From: Bacillus siamensis KCTC 13613
GTDB lineage: Bacteria; Bacillota; Bacilli; Bacillales; Bacillaceae
Assembly: GCF_000262045.1 (NCBI RefSeq)
Contig: NZ_AJVF01000039.1
Span: 558,001-622,000 of the forward strand
Length of the DNA stretch: 64,000 bases
Reading direction: 5' to 3'
Shown: one piece after another, positions 38,532 to 46,116 of the stretch
Numbering within the stretch: the stretch's first letter is position 1
How the letters are laid out: the number at the start of each line of letters is the position of its first letter
Made by a program: the position numbers and the translations under genes
Notes under the pieces: generated by a model
Seen by the model: the letters and a program-made list of their open reading frames with translations, nothing else
The model's database searches: none
What the model was told of the DNA's origin: nothing

Positions 38532-38847
38532 ATGAGAAAATACATTATTATCCTAATTGTTATAATTATAGCAGTGGGAGGTTTTTTTCGTGAAGCGTCA
38601 ATATGATAAACATAAAAACGAAGAAAAACTTGTGATTGAGGCGCAAGAGCACATGAAGAATTACTTAAAAAAAGACTATAAAAATGTACAGGAAGTTCAT
38701 TTTTCAAAAGACTACAATATCGATCCGACAGGCGGAGTTGAAGTTTCAGGCTACATAAATAATAATAAAGAAAAAGAATTTTCCGGTATATATGATCCAA
38801 CGAACAAGGAGATAGGGATTTCAGTGGTCAATGCCGAAGAAAGGTAA
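38532..38847 (+). pseudogene. Immunity-like paralogue 3, frameshifted in a T7 tract
   Basis: ATG 38532 starts MRKYIIILIVIIIAVGGFF, the usual membrane anchor, but the frame stops after 25 codons. The rest of the protein (KRQYDKHKNE to VNAEER, with DPTGGVEVSGYINN) is in the +1 frame. Removing one T from TTTTTTT at 38582-38588 gives an intact 104-residue protein. In the present state, GTG 38590 has its own GGGAGG eight bases upstream and could yield an 85-residue form without membrane anchor. It may be a pseudogene or a slippage switch. Confidence 0.75.
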
Positions 38848-38876
38848 AATACCCACCTCAGGATGAGTGGGTATTT
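38846..38876 (+). terminator. Terminator after immunity paralogue 3
   Basis: AAATACCCAC/GTGGGTATTT hairpin followed by ATTTTGTTT. Confidence 0.85.
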
Positions 38877-38887
38877 ATTTTGTTTAA

Positions 38888-39128
38888 TTATCTTACAAAA
38901 TTCGTGATATGTTTCTCATACAGTTCAAACCTATTCCTGAGATCAATCGCCTCTACCGTCTCATTTGTCGAGGTATCCCCGATATTAACGGTAACCGCAT
39001 ACAAATATCATGACAACTCAACGATAGGAAAAACGTCAGATCAGCATTTTACTCGCTTTAAGTTCCAATCTTAACTTGTCAGCAACAATCGCGATGAATT
39101 CTGAATTGGTTAGCTTTGCTTTTGACAT
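38888..39128 (-). pseudogene. Degenerate small gene on the minus strand
   Basis: Starts [20 protein letters not shown] from ATG 39128 and stops after 30 codons. After a frame change it continues with VTVNIGDTSTNETVEAIDLR and ends FELYEKHITNFVR at 38888, also with an internal TGA. Together this would be about 80 residues of a charged helical protein. I do not recognise the family. The decay shows the spacer once held a gene running with the toxin strand. Confidence 0.55.
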
Positions 39129-39212
39129 GCTGAAAGTATATTCTTATCAAGTTTTTGCTCATTTCGTTTACTTAAGAACGACAGTTATTTATAGGAAAGG
39201 GTTGATTTCCAA

Positions 39213-39557
39213 ATGAAAAAGAAAAAGTACATAATTATCCTTATTTTAATAATTATAGCGGCTGGGGGACTTTTTATGAAGCATCAGTATGATCAAAAGG
39301 AAAAAGAGATTGCGTTATTCGAAGAAGCCCAGAATCATATGGAAAAGTTTTTAACAACGAACTATAAAAATGTGGATAATATCCATTTTTCTGAGGATTA
39401 CAATATCAATCCAATTGGTGGTATTAGTGTTAAGGGTTATACTAACGGAGAAAAAGAGTTTGAAGGTCTGTATGATCCAAACAATAAAGAAATATTGTCG
39501 TATACGGTTGATGCCGAACCTAAAGAAGAATGTATAGATAAGCTTTGTATAAGATAA
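39213..39557 (+). CDS. Immunity-like membrane-anchored protein, paralogue 4
   Basis: 114 residues from ATG 39213 after GGAAAGGG. Membrane helix about 5-22, then MKHQYD, DPIGG-type motif here NPIGGISVKGYTNGE, and FEGLYDPNNKEI; ends with the paired cysteines CIDKLC. The outside domain shares the family frame but differs from other paralogues at many surface positions. Own terminator downstream. Confidence 0.75.
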   Translation: MKKKKYIIILILIIIAAGGLFMKHQYDQKEKEIALFEEAQNHMEKFLTTNYKNVDNIHFSEDYNINPIGGISVKGYTNGEKEFEGLYDPNNKEILSYTVDAEPKEECIDKLCIR

Positions 39558-39594
39558 ATTAGCCCGCTCAATCGAGCTGAGCTAATTTTGTTTT
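39557..39594 (+). terminator. Terminator after immunity paralogue 4
   Basis: TTAGC-CC-GCTC/GAGC-TGA-GCTAA imperfect hairpin followed by TTTTGTTTT. Confidence 0.7.
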
Positions 39595-39601
39595 ATTGCT
39601 C

Positions 39602-39803
39602 TTACTCTATCTCCTCGACATAAAACAAATCTTCCATAGGTACATTTAATCCTCAGTTAATAATGAATAGTGTTGTGATATCATATTTTGTATTTGTTGC
39701 TTATCGCAGCCTCAGTAGAGCCAACTAAATCAGCCAATTCCTTCTGGATTTGAATTCCTTTCTCCTTCATCACTTCATTTAACCTAGATCTAACTATAAC
39801 TAA
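39602..39803 (-). pseudogene. Remnant of an XRE-family regulator
   Basis: Minus strand encodes RLNEVMKEKGIQIQKELAD and LVGSTEAAISN, a Cro/CI-type helix-turn-helix, then breaks. The typical C-terminal end LNVPMEDLFYVEEIE with stop at 39602 follows after a deletion. The expected start codon context reads ATA. A decayed regulator, perhaps once of this locus or of a lost mobile element. Confidence 0.65.
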
Positions 39804-39912
39804 CGCTTATAAAAAAGTATTCTCGATCACTGATACTTGATACATTGATGCTTTTTAGACATGTACAACACCCCGAGGTTGATGTAAATTTAATCTAAGA
39901 AAGGATGAGTTT

Positions 39913-40260
39913 GTGAGGAAATACAAGATTGTCCTAATATTTGTAATAACTATAGCGTCAGGAAGTATCTACATGAAGTACCACCATGATAAAAAAGAAG
40001 CAGAACAAGAACTTTTTATCCAAGCGAAAAATAAAATGGAAAGCTATATAAAAGCTAATTACAAAAATATAAAGCAAATTACATACATTAACAATTATAA
40101 AATAAATCCTATGGGTGGTATTTCCGTGAAGGGGTACTTGAATGGTACTAAGGAAAAAGAATTTTTTGGACTTTATGACAAAACGAATGATGAAATAGGA
40201 GTTTCGTCAGTCGATGCGGAAGAGAAACCCGAATGTCAGGAAAAAGAATGTGAATACTAA
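39913..40260 (+). CDS. Immunity-like membrane-anchored protein, paralogue 5
   Basis: 115 residues from GTG 39913 (AAAGGATGAG upstream). N-terminal helix about 3-20, then YIKANYKNIKQITYINNYK, NPMGGISVKGYLNG and FFGLYDKTNDEIG; C-terminal Cys pair ECQEKEC. Strongly AT-rich like its neighbours. No T-rich hairpin is seen directly after it; the next bases are a recombination remnant. Confidence 0.75.
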   Translation: MRKYKIVLIFVITIASGSIYMKYHHDKKEAEQELFIQAKNKMESYIKANYKNIKQITYINNYKINPMGGISVKGYLNGTKEKEFFGLYDKTNDEIGVSSVDAEEKPECQEKECEY

Positions 40261-40296
40261 AAGACTCTGAAATAAAGAAGTACTCTGGATTGCCGC

Positions 40297-40400
40297 TTAT
40301 ATGATCCTCTGTGGACACTGAAGAAAAATCTTAAGACGCCTAAATGCACCGGATGTCACCGGCCATTTTTTCTAGTCCGCGAGCTTCATCATAACTCATG
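40297..40400 (+). pseudogene. Fused 3' remnants of an immunity gene and a toxin gene
   Basis: CTTATATGATCC followed by TCTGTGGACACTGAAG matches the last part of paralogue 1 with about 23 bases missing in between. The next 70 bases, on the minus strand, encode MSYDEARGLEKMAGDIRCI, the same toxin scrap seen at 37490-37560. This is the left junction of the duplicated cassette. Confidence 0.65.
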
Positions 40401-40759
40401 GGAGGATGATTCTGGTGAAAACATACATTATGATCTTCATGGTTATCTTTATAGCAGCCGGAGGTTTTATAATGAAGAGTATGAATGATAAAAATGTTCA
40501 GGCAGAAGAGGTAAAGATTGCTCAAGAACGAATGGAGAAATTTATCAAAGCGAATTATGAAGGAATACATAACGTTACATTTAAAGATAAATACGAAACA
40601 GATCCAATGGGCGGGATAGAGGTATTTGGCTATTACAACGGTAATACATCGAATAAATTCGATGGTATTTATGATAAGGCAAATGACAAGATCATGGGGC
40701 ACTCAATAGACGCTGTAATAAAGAAAGAATGCAGAGATAAAGATTGCGATTATTAATAA
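40306..40759 (+). repeat. Immunity cassette repeat, copy B
   Basis: Counterpart of 37455-37911. Includes the spacer and all of paralogue 6. The terminator of copy A is degraded in copy B (AAAGACGCTCGTCTGG). Confidence 0.85.
40415..40756 (+). CDS. Immunity-like membrane-anchored protein, paralogue 6
   Basis: 113 residues from GTG 40415 with GGGAGG eight bases upstream, a better RBS than paralogue 2 has. Differs from paralogue 2 at six positions, two of them adjacent in the GYYNGN/GYYNDD loop. Ends with KKECRDKDCDY. Last gene of the array. Confidence 0.75.
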   Translation: MKTYIMIFMVIFIAAGGFIMKSMNDKNVQAEEVKIAQERMEKFIKANYEGIHNVTFKDKYETDPMGGIEVFGYYNGNTSNKFDGIYDKANDKIMGHSIDAVIKKECRDKDCDY

Positions 40760-40792
40760 AGACGCTCGTCTGGTATGAGCATACACTAAACG

Positions 40793-40834
40793 AAAAAGAC
40801 AAGGGTTCGGTATTTGCCGCCCTTGTCTTTTTGT
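40793..40834. terminator. Terminator at the right end of the immunity array
   Basis: AAAAAGACAAGGG/CCCTTGTCTTTTT hairpin with a 14-base loop and T-run. Confidence 0.88.
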
Positions 40835-40930
40835 TGAACACCTCTTTTTTCGGGTAAACTTTATCAGAGGCAGCTCATTATTTGACAGTCCATTTTAACA
40901 GCGTTACAATTAAACGTGTAAATAGTTACA

Positions 40931-40946
40931 TGTTTAAATAAACATA
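40931..40946. promoter_or_regulatory. PadR operator of the padC operon
   Basis: ATGT-TTAAATAA-ACAT, a perfect ATGT-N8-ACAT dyad as bound by PadR, with CATAAT (40944-40949) as likely -10. PadR releases DNA in response to phenolic acids. padR itself is not in the window. Confidence 0.8.
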
Positions 40947-40970
40947 ATATCTCGGGAGGTGATACGTTCT

Positions 40971-41166
40971 TGAATGAACCTTCTTTAAAAAAGTCATCAA
41001 TGATTCAGTGAACGGCATCATTGATCCCGAGCATGTTTATTTTCGCACTGTGCCTATGTTTGAAACAAGCAGTGAGGCATATCAGTTTCTGCAGGACCGG
41101 CTGTTTATCAGGGCTGCGGTCAGATTGCCGAATGACATTCGGCTGGATATTTATGAAGTTCAATAA
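40971..41166 (+). pseudogene. yveG: Frame-interrupted small gene preceding padC (yveF/yveG region)
   Basis: TTG 40971 follows GGGAGGTG and gives MNEPSLKK before a stop at codon 14. From the A6 tract on, the +2 frame reads [20 protein letters not shown], then [18 protein letters not shown] and [14 protein letters not shown], ending 22 bp before padC. One extra A would fuse both parts into about 65 residues. In B. subtilis the same place is annotated as two tiny genes (yveF, yveG) in the PadR operon, so the interruption may be old or translationally meaningful. Confidence 0.6.
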
Positions 41167-41188
41167 TGATATGGGAGAGTGAGTCGAC

Positions 41189-41677
41189 ATGGAAAACTTT
41201 ATCGGAAGCCATATGATTTACACGTATGAAAACGGCTGGGAGTATGAAATTTATATTAAAAATGATCATACGATCGACTATCGGATTCATAGCGGTATGG
41301 TAGGCGGACGCTGGGTGCGCGACCAAGAAGTGAATATCGTAAAGCTGACAGAAGGCGTATATAAGGTGTCATGGACTGAACCGACAGGCACAGATGTTTC
41401 ATTAAACTTTATGCCGAATGAAAAACGGATGCACGGGATTATTTTCTTCCCGAAATGGGTGCATGAGCATCCGGAAATCACCGTATGCTACCAAAATGAT
41501 TACATTGATGTGATGAAAGAGTCACGTGAGAAATATGAAACGTATCCTAAATATGTCGTTCCCGAGTTTGCGGATATTACGTATCTCAACAATGCGGGAG
41601 TCAATAATGAATCATTGATTTCAGAAGCGCCGTACGAAGGAATGACAGATGATATTCGCGCAGGAAAATTAAAATAA
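41189..41677 (+). CDS. padC: Phenolic acid decarboxylase
   Basis: 162 residues, near-identical to B. subtilis PadC. Decarboxylates ferulic, p-coumaric and caffeic acids to vinyl derivatives, detoxifying plant phenolics. Conserved beta-barrel motifs [29 protein letters not shown] and [15 protein letters not shown] carry the known active-site Tyr, Arg and Glu. RBS GGGAGAG. Controlled by the PadR site upstream. Confidence 0.96.
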   Translation: MENFIGSHMIYTYENGWEYEIYIKNDHTIDYRIHSGMVGGRWVRDQEVNIVKLTEGVYKVSWTEPTGTDVSLNFMPNEKRMHGIIFFPKWVHEHPEITVCYQNDYIDVMKESREKYETYPKYVVPEFADITYLNNAGVNNESLISEAPYEGMTDDIRAGKLK

Positions 41678-41680
41678 TAG

Positions 41681-41711
41681 AAAAAACCCGGCTCAGATGC
41701 CGGGTTTTTTG
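41681..41711 (+). terminator. Terminator after padC
   Basis: AAAAAACCCGGC/GCCGGGTTTTTT hairpin. Confidence 0.92.
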
Positions 41712-41730
41712 TGTATGAAATCAGGAAATC

Positions 41731-42267
<537 letters not shown>

Positions 42268-42368
42268 TTATTTATGAAATATTGTAATTGCAATAAAAAT
42301 ACCGTATATTAAATATAATGTGGTTTTGTTGTATTTGCAACATAAAATATGAAAATGAGGCCGGTAAC

Positions 42369-43004
42369 ATGAAATATGGTTTTTATATTTTGGGAATCAT
42401 TATATTAACTTTTGGTATTTCTGTCACGATTCAATCTGATCTTGGAACGTCGCCTTTCGATGCGCTGATCGTGGGGCTGTATATACATGCTGGGCTGACA
42501 GTGGGAAGCTGGGAAATCATCATAGCTTTCCTGTTAATATGCTGCAATTCAATGTTAAAAAGACAAAGACCGGAATTTTCAGGGATGATTACGGCGTTTA
42601 TAACGGGAATCGGGATTGATATGTGGCTGTTTTTCCTGCATCGTTTCATAGTGCCTGAACCATGGTACGAAAAAGCGGGTTGTTTTGCCATCGGTTTGGT
42701 TGTGATAGGGATTGGAACCGCGGCTTATTTGCACACAAATTTCGCACCGATCCCAGTTGACCGGTTAACGTTGATTATCCGCGAATTAACAGGGAGAAGC
42801 ATCTTTTTTTCAAGAACGGTCATTTACTTCGTGTTTTTCATATTGGCATTGATCTTAAAAGGTCCGGTCGGCATCGGGACGTTATTCACCGTTTGTTTAG
42901 GAGGGCTCATCCTTCATTTCTTTATGCCGATTACAGGAAGATGGATAGACGGTATCTTAACAGCATCTCAAAAGCAGAAAGATAAGAAAAAATGGTATAA
43001 TTAG
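42369..43004 (+). CDS. YczE/YitT-like integral membrane protein
   Basis: 211 residues with five or six membrane helices. Family features: FGISVTIQSDLGTSPFDAL near the N-terminus and YLHTNFAPIPVDRLTL in the middle. Function unknown in general; one relative (YczE) influences lipopeptide synthesis in Bacillus, but this copy is a paralogue. Start ATG 42369 with TGAGG upstream; a frame extension to 42318 lacks an RBS. Followed by a reductase gene after 37 bp. Confidence 0.8.
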   Translation: MKYGFYILGIIILTFGISVTIQSDLGTSPFDALIVGLYIHAGLTVGSWEIIIAFLLICCNSMLKRQRPEFSGMITAFITGIGIDMWLFFLHRFIVPEPWYEKAGCFAIGLVVIGIGTAAYLHTNFAPIPVDRLTLIIRELTGRSIFFSRTVIYFVFFILALILKGPVGIGTLFTVCLGGLILHFFMPITGRWIDGILTASQKQKDKKKWYN

Positions 43005-43041
43005 TTTGTATGAACTTGTAAAAAAGGGGGAGGGATTTTTC

Positions 43042-43572
43042 ATGGGCGGTCAAAGAAAGCTCGTTTTTTACGGTGCTGTCAGCGCAGATGGCTATCTTGC
43101 GCGGGAAAATCATTCTTTGGATTGGTTAATCGGGACTGAAGGTGAAGAAGACACCGATTATGCATCTTTCTATGAATCTGTCGATACGATCATTATGGGC
43201 AGAAAAACATATGATGAAATTATGACGTTATTTCCCGAGGAGTTTCTCTATAAGGGAAAAGAGTGCTATGTGTTTTCGCGGACATTGACCGGGCGTACTG
43301 AAAATGTGCGGTTTATTCATGAAGAGCCTGCCGGTTTTATACAAGCGTTGAAACGCCAAGAAGGCAAGCGGATTTGGATTGTCGGCGGGAGTGATTTGCT
43401 GCACCCGGTTTTGGAGGAAAAACTTGTCGATGAGTTTATCATTCAGATCGCCCCTGTTCTGCTCGGCCGGGGAATTCCGTTATTTAAACCCGGAGACCGG
43501 GAGACCGGGCTGAAGCTGACGGATGTCCGGCGCTATAAACAATTTGCGGAATTGCATTATGAAGTGAGATAA
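43042..43572 (+). CDS. Dihydrofolate reductase-like (RibD C-terminal family) protein
   Basis: 176 residues. Fold signatures VFYGAVSADGYLARENHSLDW (first strand and loop), IIMGRKTYDEI near residue 55, and IWIVGGSDLLHPVLEE near 115. Likely an NADPH-dependent reductase of unknown substrate. GGGGGAGGG precedes ATG 43042. Terminator follows. Confidence 0.82.
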   Translation: MGGQRKLVFYGAVSADGYLARENHSLDWLIGTEGEEDTDYASFYESVDTIIMGRKTYDEIMTLFPEEFLYKGKECYVFSRTLTGRTENVRFIHEEPAGFIQALKRQEGKRIWIVGGSDLLHPVLEEKLVDEFIIQIAPVLLGRGIPLFKPGDRETGLKLTDVRRYKQFAELHYEVR

Positions 43573-43586
43573 ATGAAATAGATGAA

Positions 43587-43618
43587 AGAAACCCAGTAAG
43601 GTTACCGGGTTTCTTTTT
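43587..43618. terminator. Terminator between the DHFR-like gene and the small membrane protein gene
   Basis: AGAAACCC/GGGTTTCT hairpin followed by TTTTTC; lies between convergent genes. Confidence 0.85.
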
Positions 43619-43800
43619 CATGTTTGTTTTTGTTTTGAAATTGTGTGGGCCGGCCCGTATGAAAATCCTGCAGCCATGATGACAGCGCCTATCCACCTCA
43701 CGGCATAGAAATCAGTGTCGCGCAGGAAGACAACTGAAACTAAGATCATCAGCGCCCCGATGATAACGGCAGCTGTGCCGATAATACTTGATTTCTCCAT
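43618..43800 (-). CDS. Small two-helix membrane protein
   Basis: 60 residues, two hydrophobic helices (about 7-26 and 33-50) joined by RDTDFYAVRW, with a basic tail KQKQT. AAAGGAG six bases before ATG supports translation. No recognised function. Between convergent DHFR-like and codirectional pnbA genes. Confidence 0.65.
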   Translation of the reverse strand: MEKSSIIGTAAVIIGALMILVSVVFLRDTDFYAVRWIGAVIMAAGFSYGPAHTISKQKQT

Positions 43801-43898
43801 ATAAAAACTCCTTTATGAATGGTTAGATATCAGTTATAAAGGAATATAACATATAAGGGTTAATGTGGAAAATCGAGGTCTGAACTGGGATGAAAACG

Positions 43899-43934
43899 AA
43901 ACCCCAAGGGAACCTGATCCCTTGGGGTTTTTTT
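43899..43934. terminator. Terminator downstream of pnbA
   Basis: AACCCCAAGGG/CCCTTGGGGTT hairpin overlapping the pnbA stop region; T-run best on the plus strand. Confidence 0.75.
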
Positions 43935-45396
43935 ATGCTTGAAACAGGATACGGCGTTTGGCGGAATCGGGATCACTTTCCGTCGAGACGGCTGTGTTGA
44001 AAATGAGCGTCTCACGCGAGCCTGTTTCATACTGAGGCCAATGGAGCTGATCGGTGTCCGGGTTTCCTTTTTTCGCAAAGGCCAGCCATGCGGATTGCAT
44101 CAGCCTGGAGAGCTCTTTTGCATCTTCACCGAGCGGTTTCTGCAGCGTCTTTTTCAAAGAATCAAAGTTTCCGAACACAAACGGCAATTCCAGAGCGTGA
44201 ACCGCTTTATGAAACGGCGGTGTTTCGCCATGCCAGTCAAAGCGGTACATCCAGACGGGTGCGAATCGCGATTGTCCTTGTGCGAAAGCGACAGCCGGCC
44301 GCCAGAATTTCAGATCCGTCATCATATCAATTTGTCCTGTTAAGGAATGAGGATATAAGGGTGCCGCTTGCAAATAGCCTTCTTCTCCAAGATGATGGCG
44401 CAAATAATCGGCGTGCTCCTGTTCGGAATGAACAGGTGAATCAGGGGTGAAAAATAAATATCCTTCATCCCGATTGGTGCCGATGAGTATCGGTATGCCT
44501 TCTGCCGCACCGCCGTGAATCGCTTTTTCAGGTTCCTTCGGCAATGTGGCCGGATCTATGGCCGGCTGATAAAAAAGATGAAAAATATTCTGTCCCTTTA
44601 TACTGTTCACTTTTCCGGCAGCTGTGAGAATGTCATCTGTCGGGAGGGTATGCAATTTGCTCATATCATCTGTCTTAATACCGGCCTCGCTGATAAAAGT
44701 CTCGGCAATGTCTTTTGCCATATCAGCAGTCATCGTCTGAGAGGCCCCGCTTTCTAAAATGGCTTTATGAAACAGGCCTTTTGCGTCAGGCATTGCCATA
44801 AGGGAGGCGATGCTCATGCCGCCTGCCGATTCACCAAATACCGTGATGTTATCAGGGTCCCCTCCAAAAGCGGAAATATTGTCCTTCACCCAGCGCAGTG
44901 CGGCGATCTGATCGAGCAGGCCGATATTGCCGGGATACGCGTCAGAAATAGAAGACAAATGTAAAAAACCGAACGGCCCGAGCCTGTAATTAAGTGTCAC
45001 CACAATGACATCTCCTTCAGCGGCAAGAGCAGACCCGTCGTAAATCGGTTCGCTTCCGGCGCCTAAAAAAAATGCGCCGCCGTGAATCCATACCATGACA
45101 GGCCGTTTCACACCCTCTGATTCCGGGGCGAACACATTGAGGTAAAGGCAATCTTCAGATTGAGGCGGAACATCTCCGGAAAACGACATGGACAGCAAAT
45201 CAGCGGGCTGCGGACAAACCGGTCCGAACGAGTCGGCATGTTTTACGCCGTCCCAAGGTGCGGGCGGCTCCGGCGCTTTAAATCTCAGCTCTCCGACGGG
45301 CGGCTTGGCGTAAGGGATGCCCTTCCATGTGCGGACACCGCGGCCGGCCGTTCCTTTTAATGCGCCGCAGCGGGTTTGAACGGTAAGTTTTGTCAT
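43933..45396 (-). CDS. pnbA: para-Nitrobenzyl esterase (type B carboxylesterase)
   Basis: 487 residues, alpha/beta hydrolase. Oxyanion hole HGGAFFLGAG near residue 105, nucleophile in FGESAGGMS (Ser near 189), Glu near 310 and His in AVHALELPFVFGNF near 399. No signal peptide. Hydrolyses simple aromatic and aliphatic esters; physiological substrate unknown. Position next to slrR-eps as in B. subtilis. Confidence 0.95.
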   Translation of the reverse strand: MTKLTVQTRCGALKGTAGRGVRTWKGIPYAKPPVGELRFKAPEPPAPWDGVKHADSFGPVCPQPADLLSMSFSGDVPPQSEDCLYLNVFAPESEGVKRPVMVWIHGGAFFLGAGSEPIYDGSALAAEGDVIVVTLNYRLGPFGFLHLSSISDAYPGNIGLLDQIAALRWVKDNISAFGGDPDNITVFGESAGGMSIASLMAMPDAKGLFHKAILESGASQTMTADMAKDIAETFISEAGIKTDDMSKLHTLPTDDILTAAGKVNSIKGQNIFHLFYQPAIDPATLPKEPEKAIHGGAAEGIPILIGTNRDEGYLFFTPDSPVHSEQEHADYLRHHLGEEGYLQAAPLYPHSLTGQIDMMTDLKFWRPAVAFAQGQSRFAPVWMYRFDWHGETPPFHKAVHALELPFVFGNFDSLKKTLQKPLGEDAKELSRLMQSAWLAFAKKGNPDTDQLHWPQYETGSRETLIFNTAVSTESDPDSAKRRILFQA

Positions 45397-45476
45397 GACT
45401 TCATCCCCTTTTTTCTTTTCATTATATACAGAGATGAAGACATGAAGCGAATGAAATCCCTTTCATCTGCATATGA

Positions 45477-45932
45477 TCAGTAACGTTTCCGTTCTAAAAA
45501 TGATCTGACTTCCTGAACGGACAAGCCGAGTTCTTTTGCTTCCTGCATCAGCGCTTTCCATTCCTCAATGTTCGATTCAGTCAGTTTTCTGTTGCGGTAG
45601 GGTGCGGGCTCCGGCCGTTTTTCAGTCAGTTTGTTCGTAAAGGTGAACAGTTCTTCTTTCGGCATGCCTGACTGCACAGCCTGCACGAGATGAATGCGCC
45701 ACTCATCTTCCGTGCCTCCCATATGATGCAGCATCGTTTCGGCATCAAAAAGCTCCGTCAGATCGACTTGAAGGGTGGCGGACACTTTTTTAAGAAATTG
45801 GATGGACGGATTTGAGTGAACCCCCCGTTCTATCTTGCTTAAATAAGATTTAGAGACTCCCGCTTCGACTGCTAGCTGATTAATAGAGTAGCCTTTTCTT
45901 CTGCGGTATAAACGTATTATTCTTCCAATCAT
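45477..45932 (-). CDS. slrR: Biofilm regulator SlrR
   Basis: 151 residues. N-terminal XRE helix-turn-helix (YSINQLAVEAGVSKSYLSKIE) and a C-terminal SinI-like dimerisation hook ESNIEEWKALMQEAKELGLS. Binds SinR to form a heteromer that represses motility and autolysin genes while freeing matrix genes. Start ATG 45932 chosen from the family N-terminus MIGRIIRLYR; the frame extends to 46070 without merit. Divergent from epsA with SinR-type sites between. Confidence 0.94.
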   Translation of the reverse strand: MIGRIIRLYRRRKGYSINQLAVEAGVSKSYLSKIERGVHSNPSIQFLKKVSATLQVDLTELFDAETMLHHMGGTEDEWRIHLVQAVQSGMPKEELFTFTNKLTEKRPEPAPYRNRKLTESNIEEWKALMQEAKELGLSVQEVRSFLERKRY

Positions 45933-45968
45933 TGTGCTGAATTCTCCCCTGCATACTGACATTTTTTC

Positions 45969-45996
45969 GTTCATTATAAGAAATTTTTCGTTCTTT
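45969..45996 (-). promoter_or_regulatory. SinR-type repeats upstream of slrR
   Basis: GTTCATT (45969-45975) and GTTCTTT (45990-45996), the second an exact SinR heptad GTTCTYT, 37-64 bp ahead of the slrR start. slrR is a known SinR target. Confidence 0.65.
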
Positions 45997-46051
45997 ATAA
46001 AATTTAAAATTGAAAGGTAAGTGCAGTAAATAAGAGGAAAATCACGATAAT

Positions 46052-46067
46052 GTTCTCTAAAAAGAAC
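46052..46067. promoter_or_regulatory. SinR operator of the eps operon
   Basis: GTTCTCTAAAAAGAAC: inverted SinR heptads GTTCTCT/GTTCTTT sharing a centre, 20 bp upstream of the likely -35 of epsA. Confidence 0.78.
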
Positions 46068-46087
46068 CAAATGGCTTAATTTGAAAT

Positions 46088-46116
46088 TTTCAAATTTCGA
46101 GCTTTTCTTTTATAAT
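46088..46116 (+). promoter_or_regulatory. epsA promoter
   Basis: TTTCAA (46088-46093), 17-bp spacer, TATAAT (46111-46116). A short inverted repeat, AATTTGAA-ATT-TTCAAATT (46078-46096), overlaps the -35, which could be a site for another activator such as RemA. Leader of about 55 bp to the epsA start. Confidence 0.62.

Noticed and set aside
37174..40756. Immunity paralogues as lipoproteins
   Set aside because: None has a cysteine after the hydrophobic segment; they are better read as single-pass membrane-anchored proteins.
37000..40800. CRISPR array suggested by repeated similar units
   Set aside because: The repeats are paralogous genes of about 340 bp, not short direct repeats with uniform spacers, and no cas gene is present.
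35130..40840. Integrative element bounded by a repeat of the tRNA-Arg 3' end
   Set aside because: I looked for a second copy of the tRNA 3' end (TTCGAATCCCTCCGAGCGC) to the right and found none, and there is no integrase or recombinase gene.
41005..41190. Minus-strand 61-residue open frame in the padC leader
   Set aside because: Antisense to the yveG-like coding sequence, whose plus-strand frame has sensible protein composition and an RBS.
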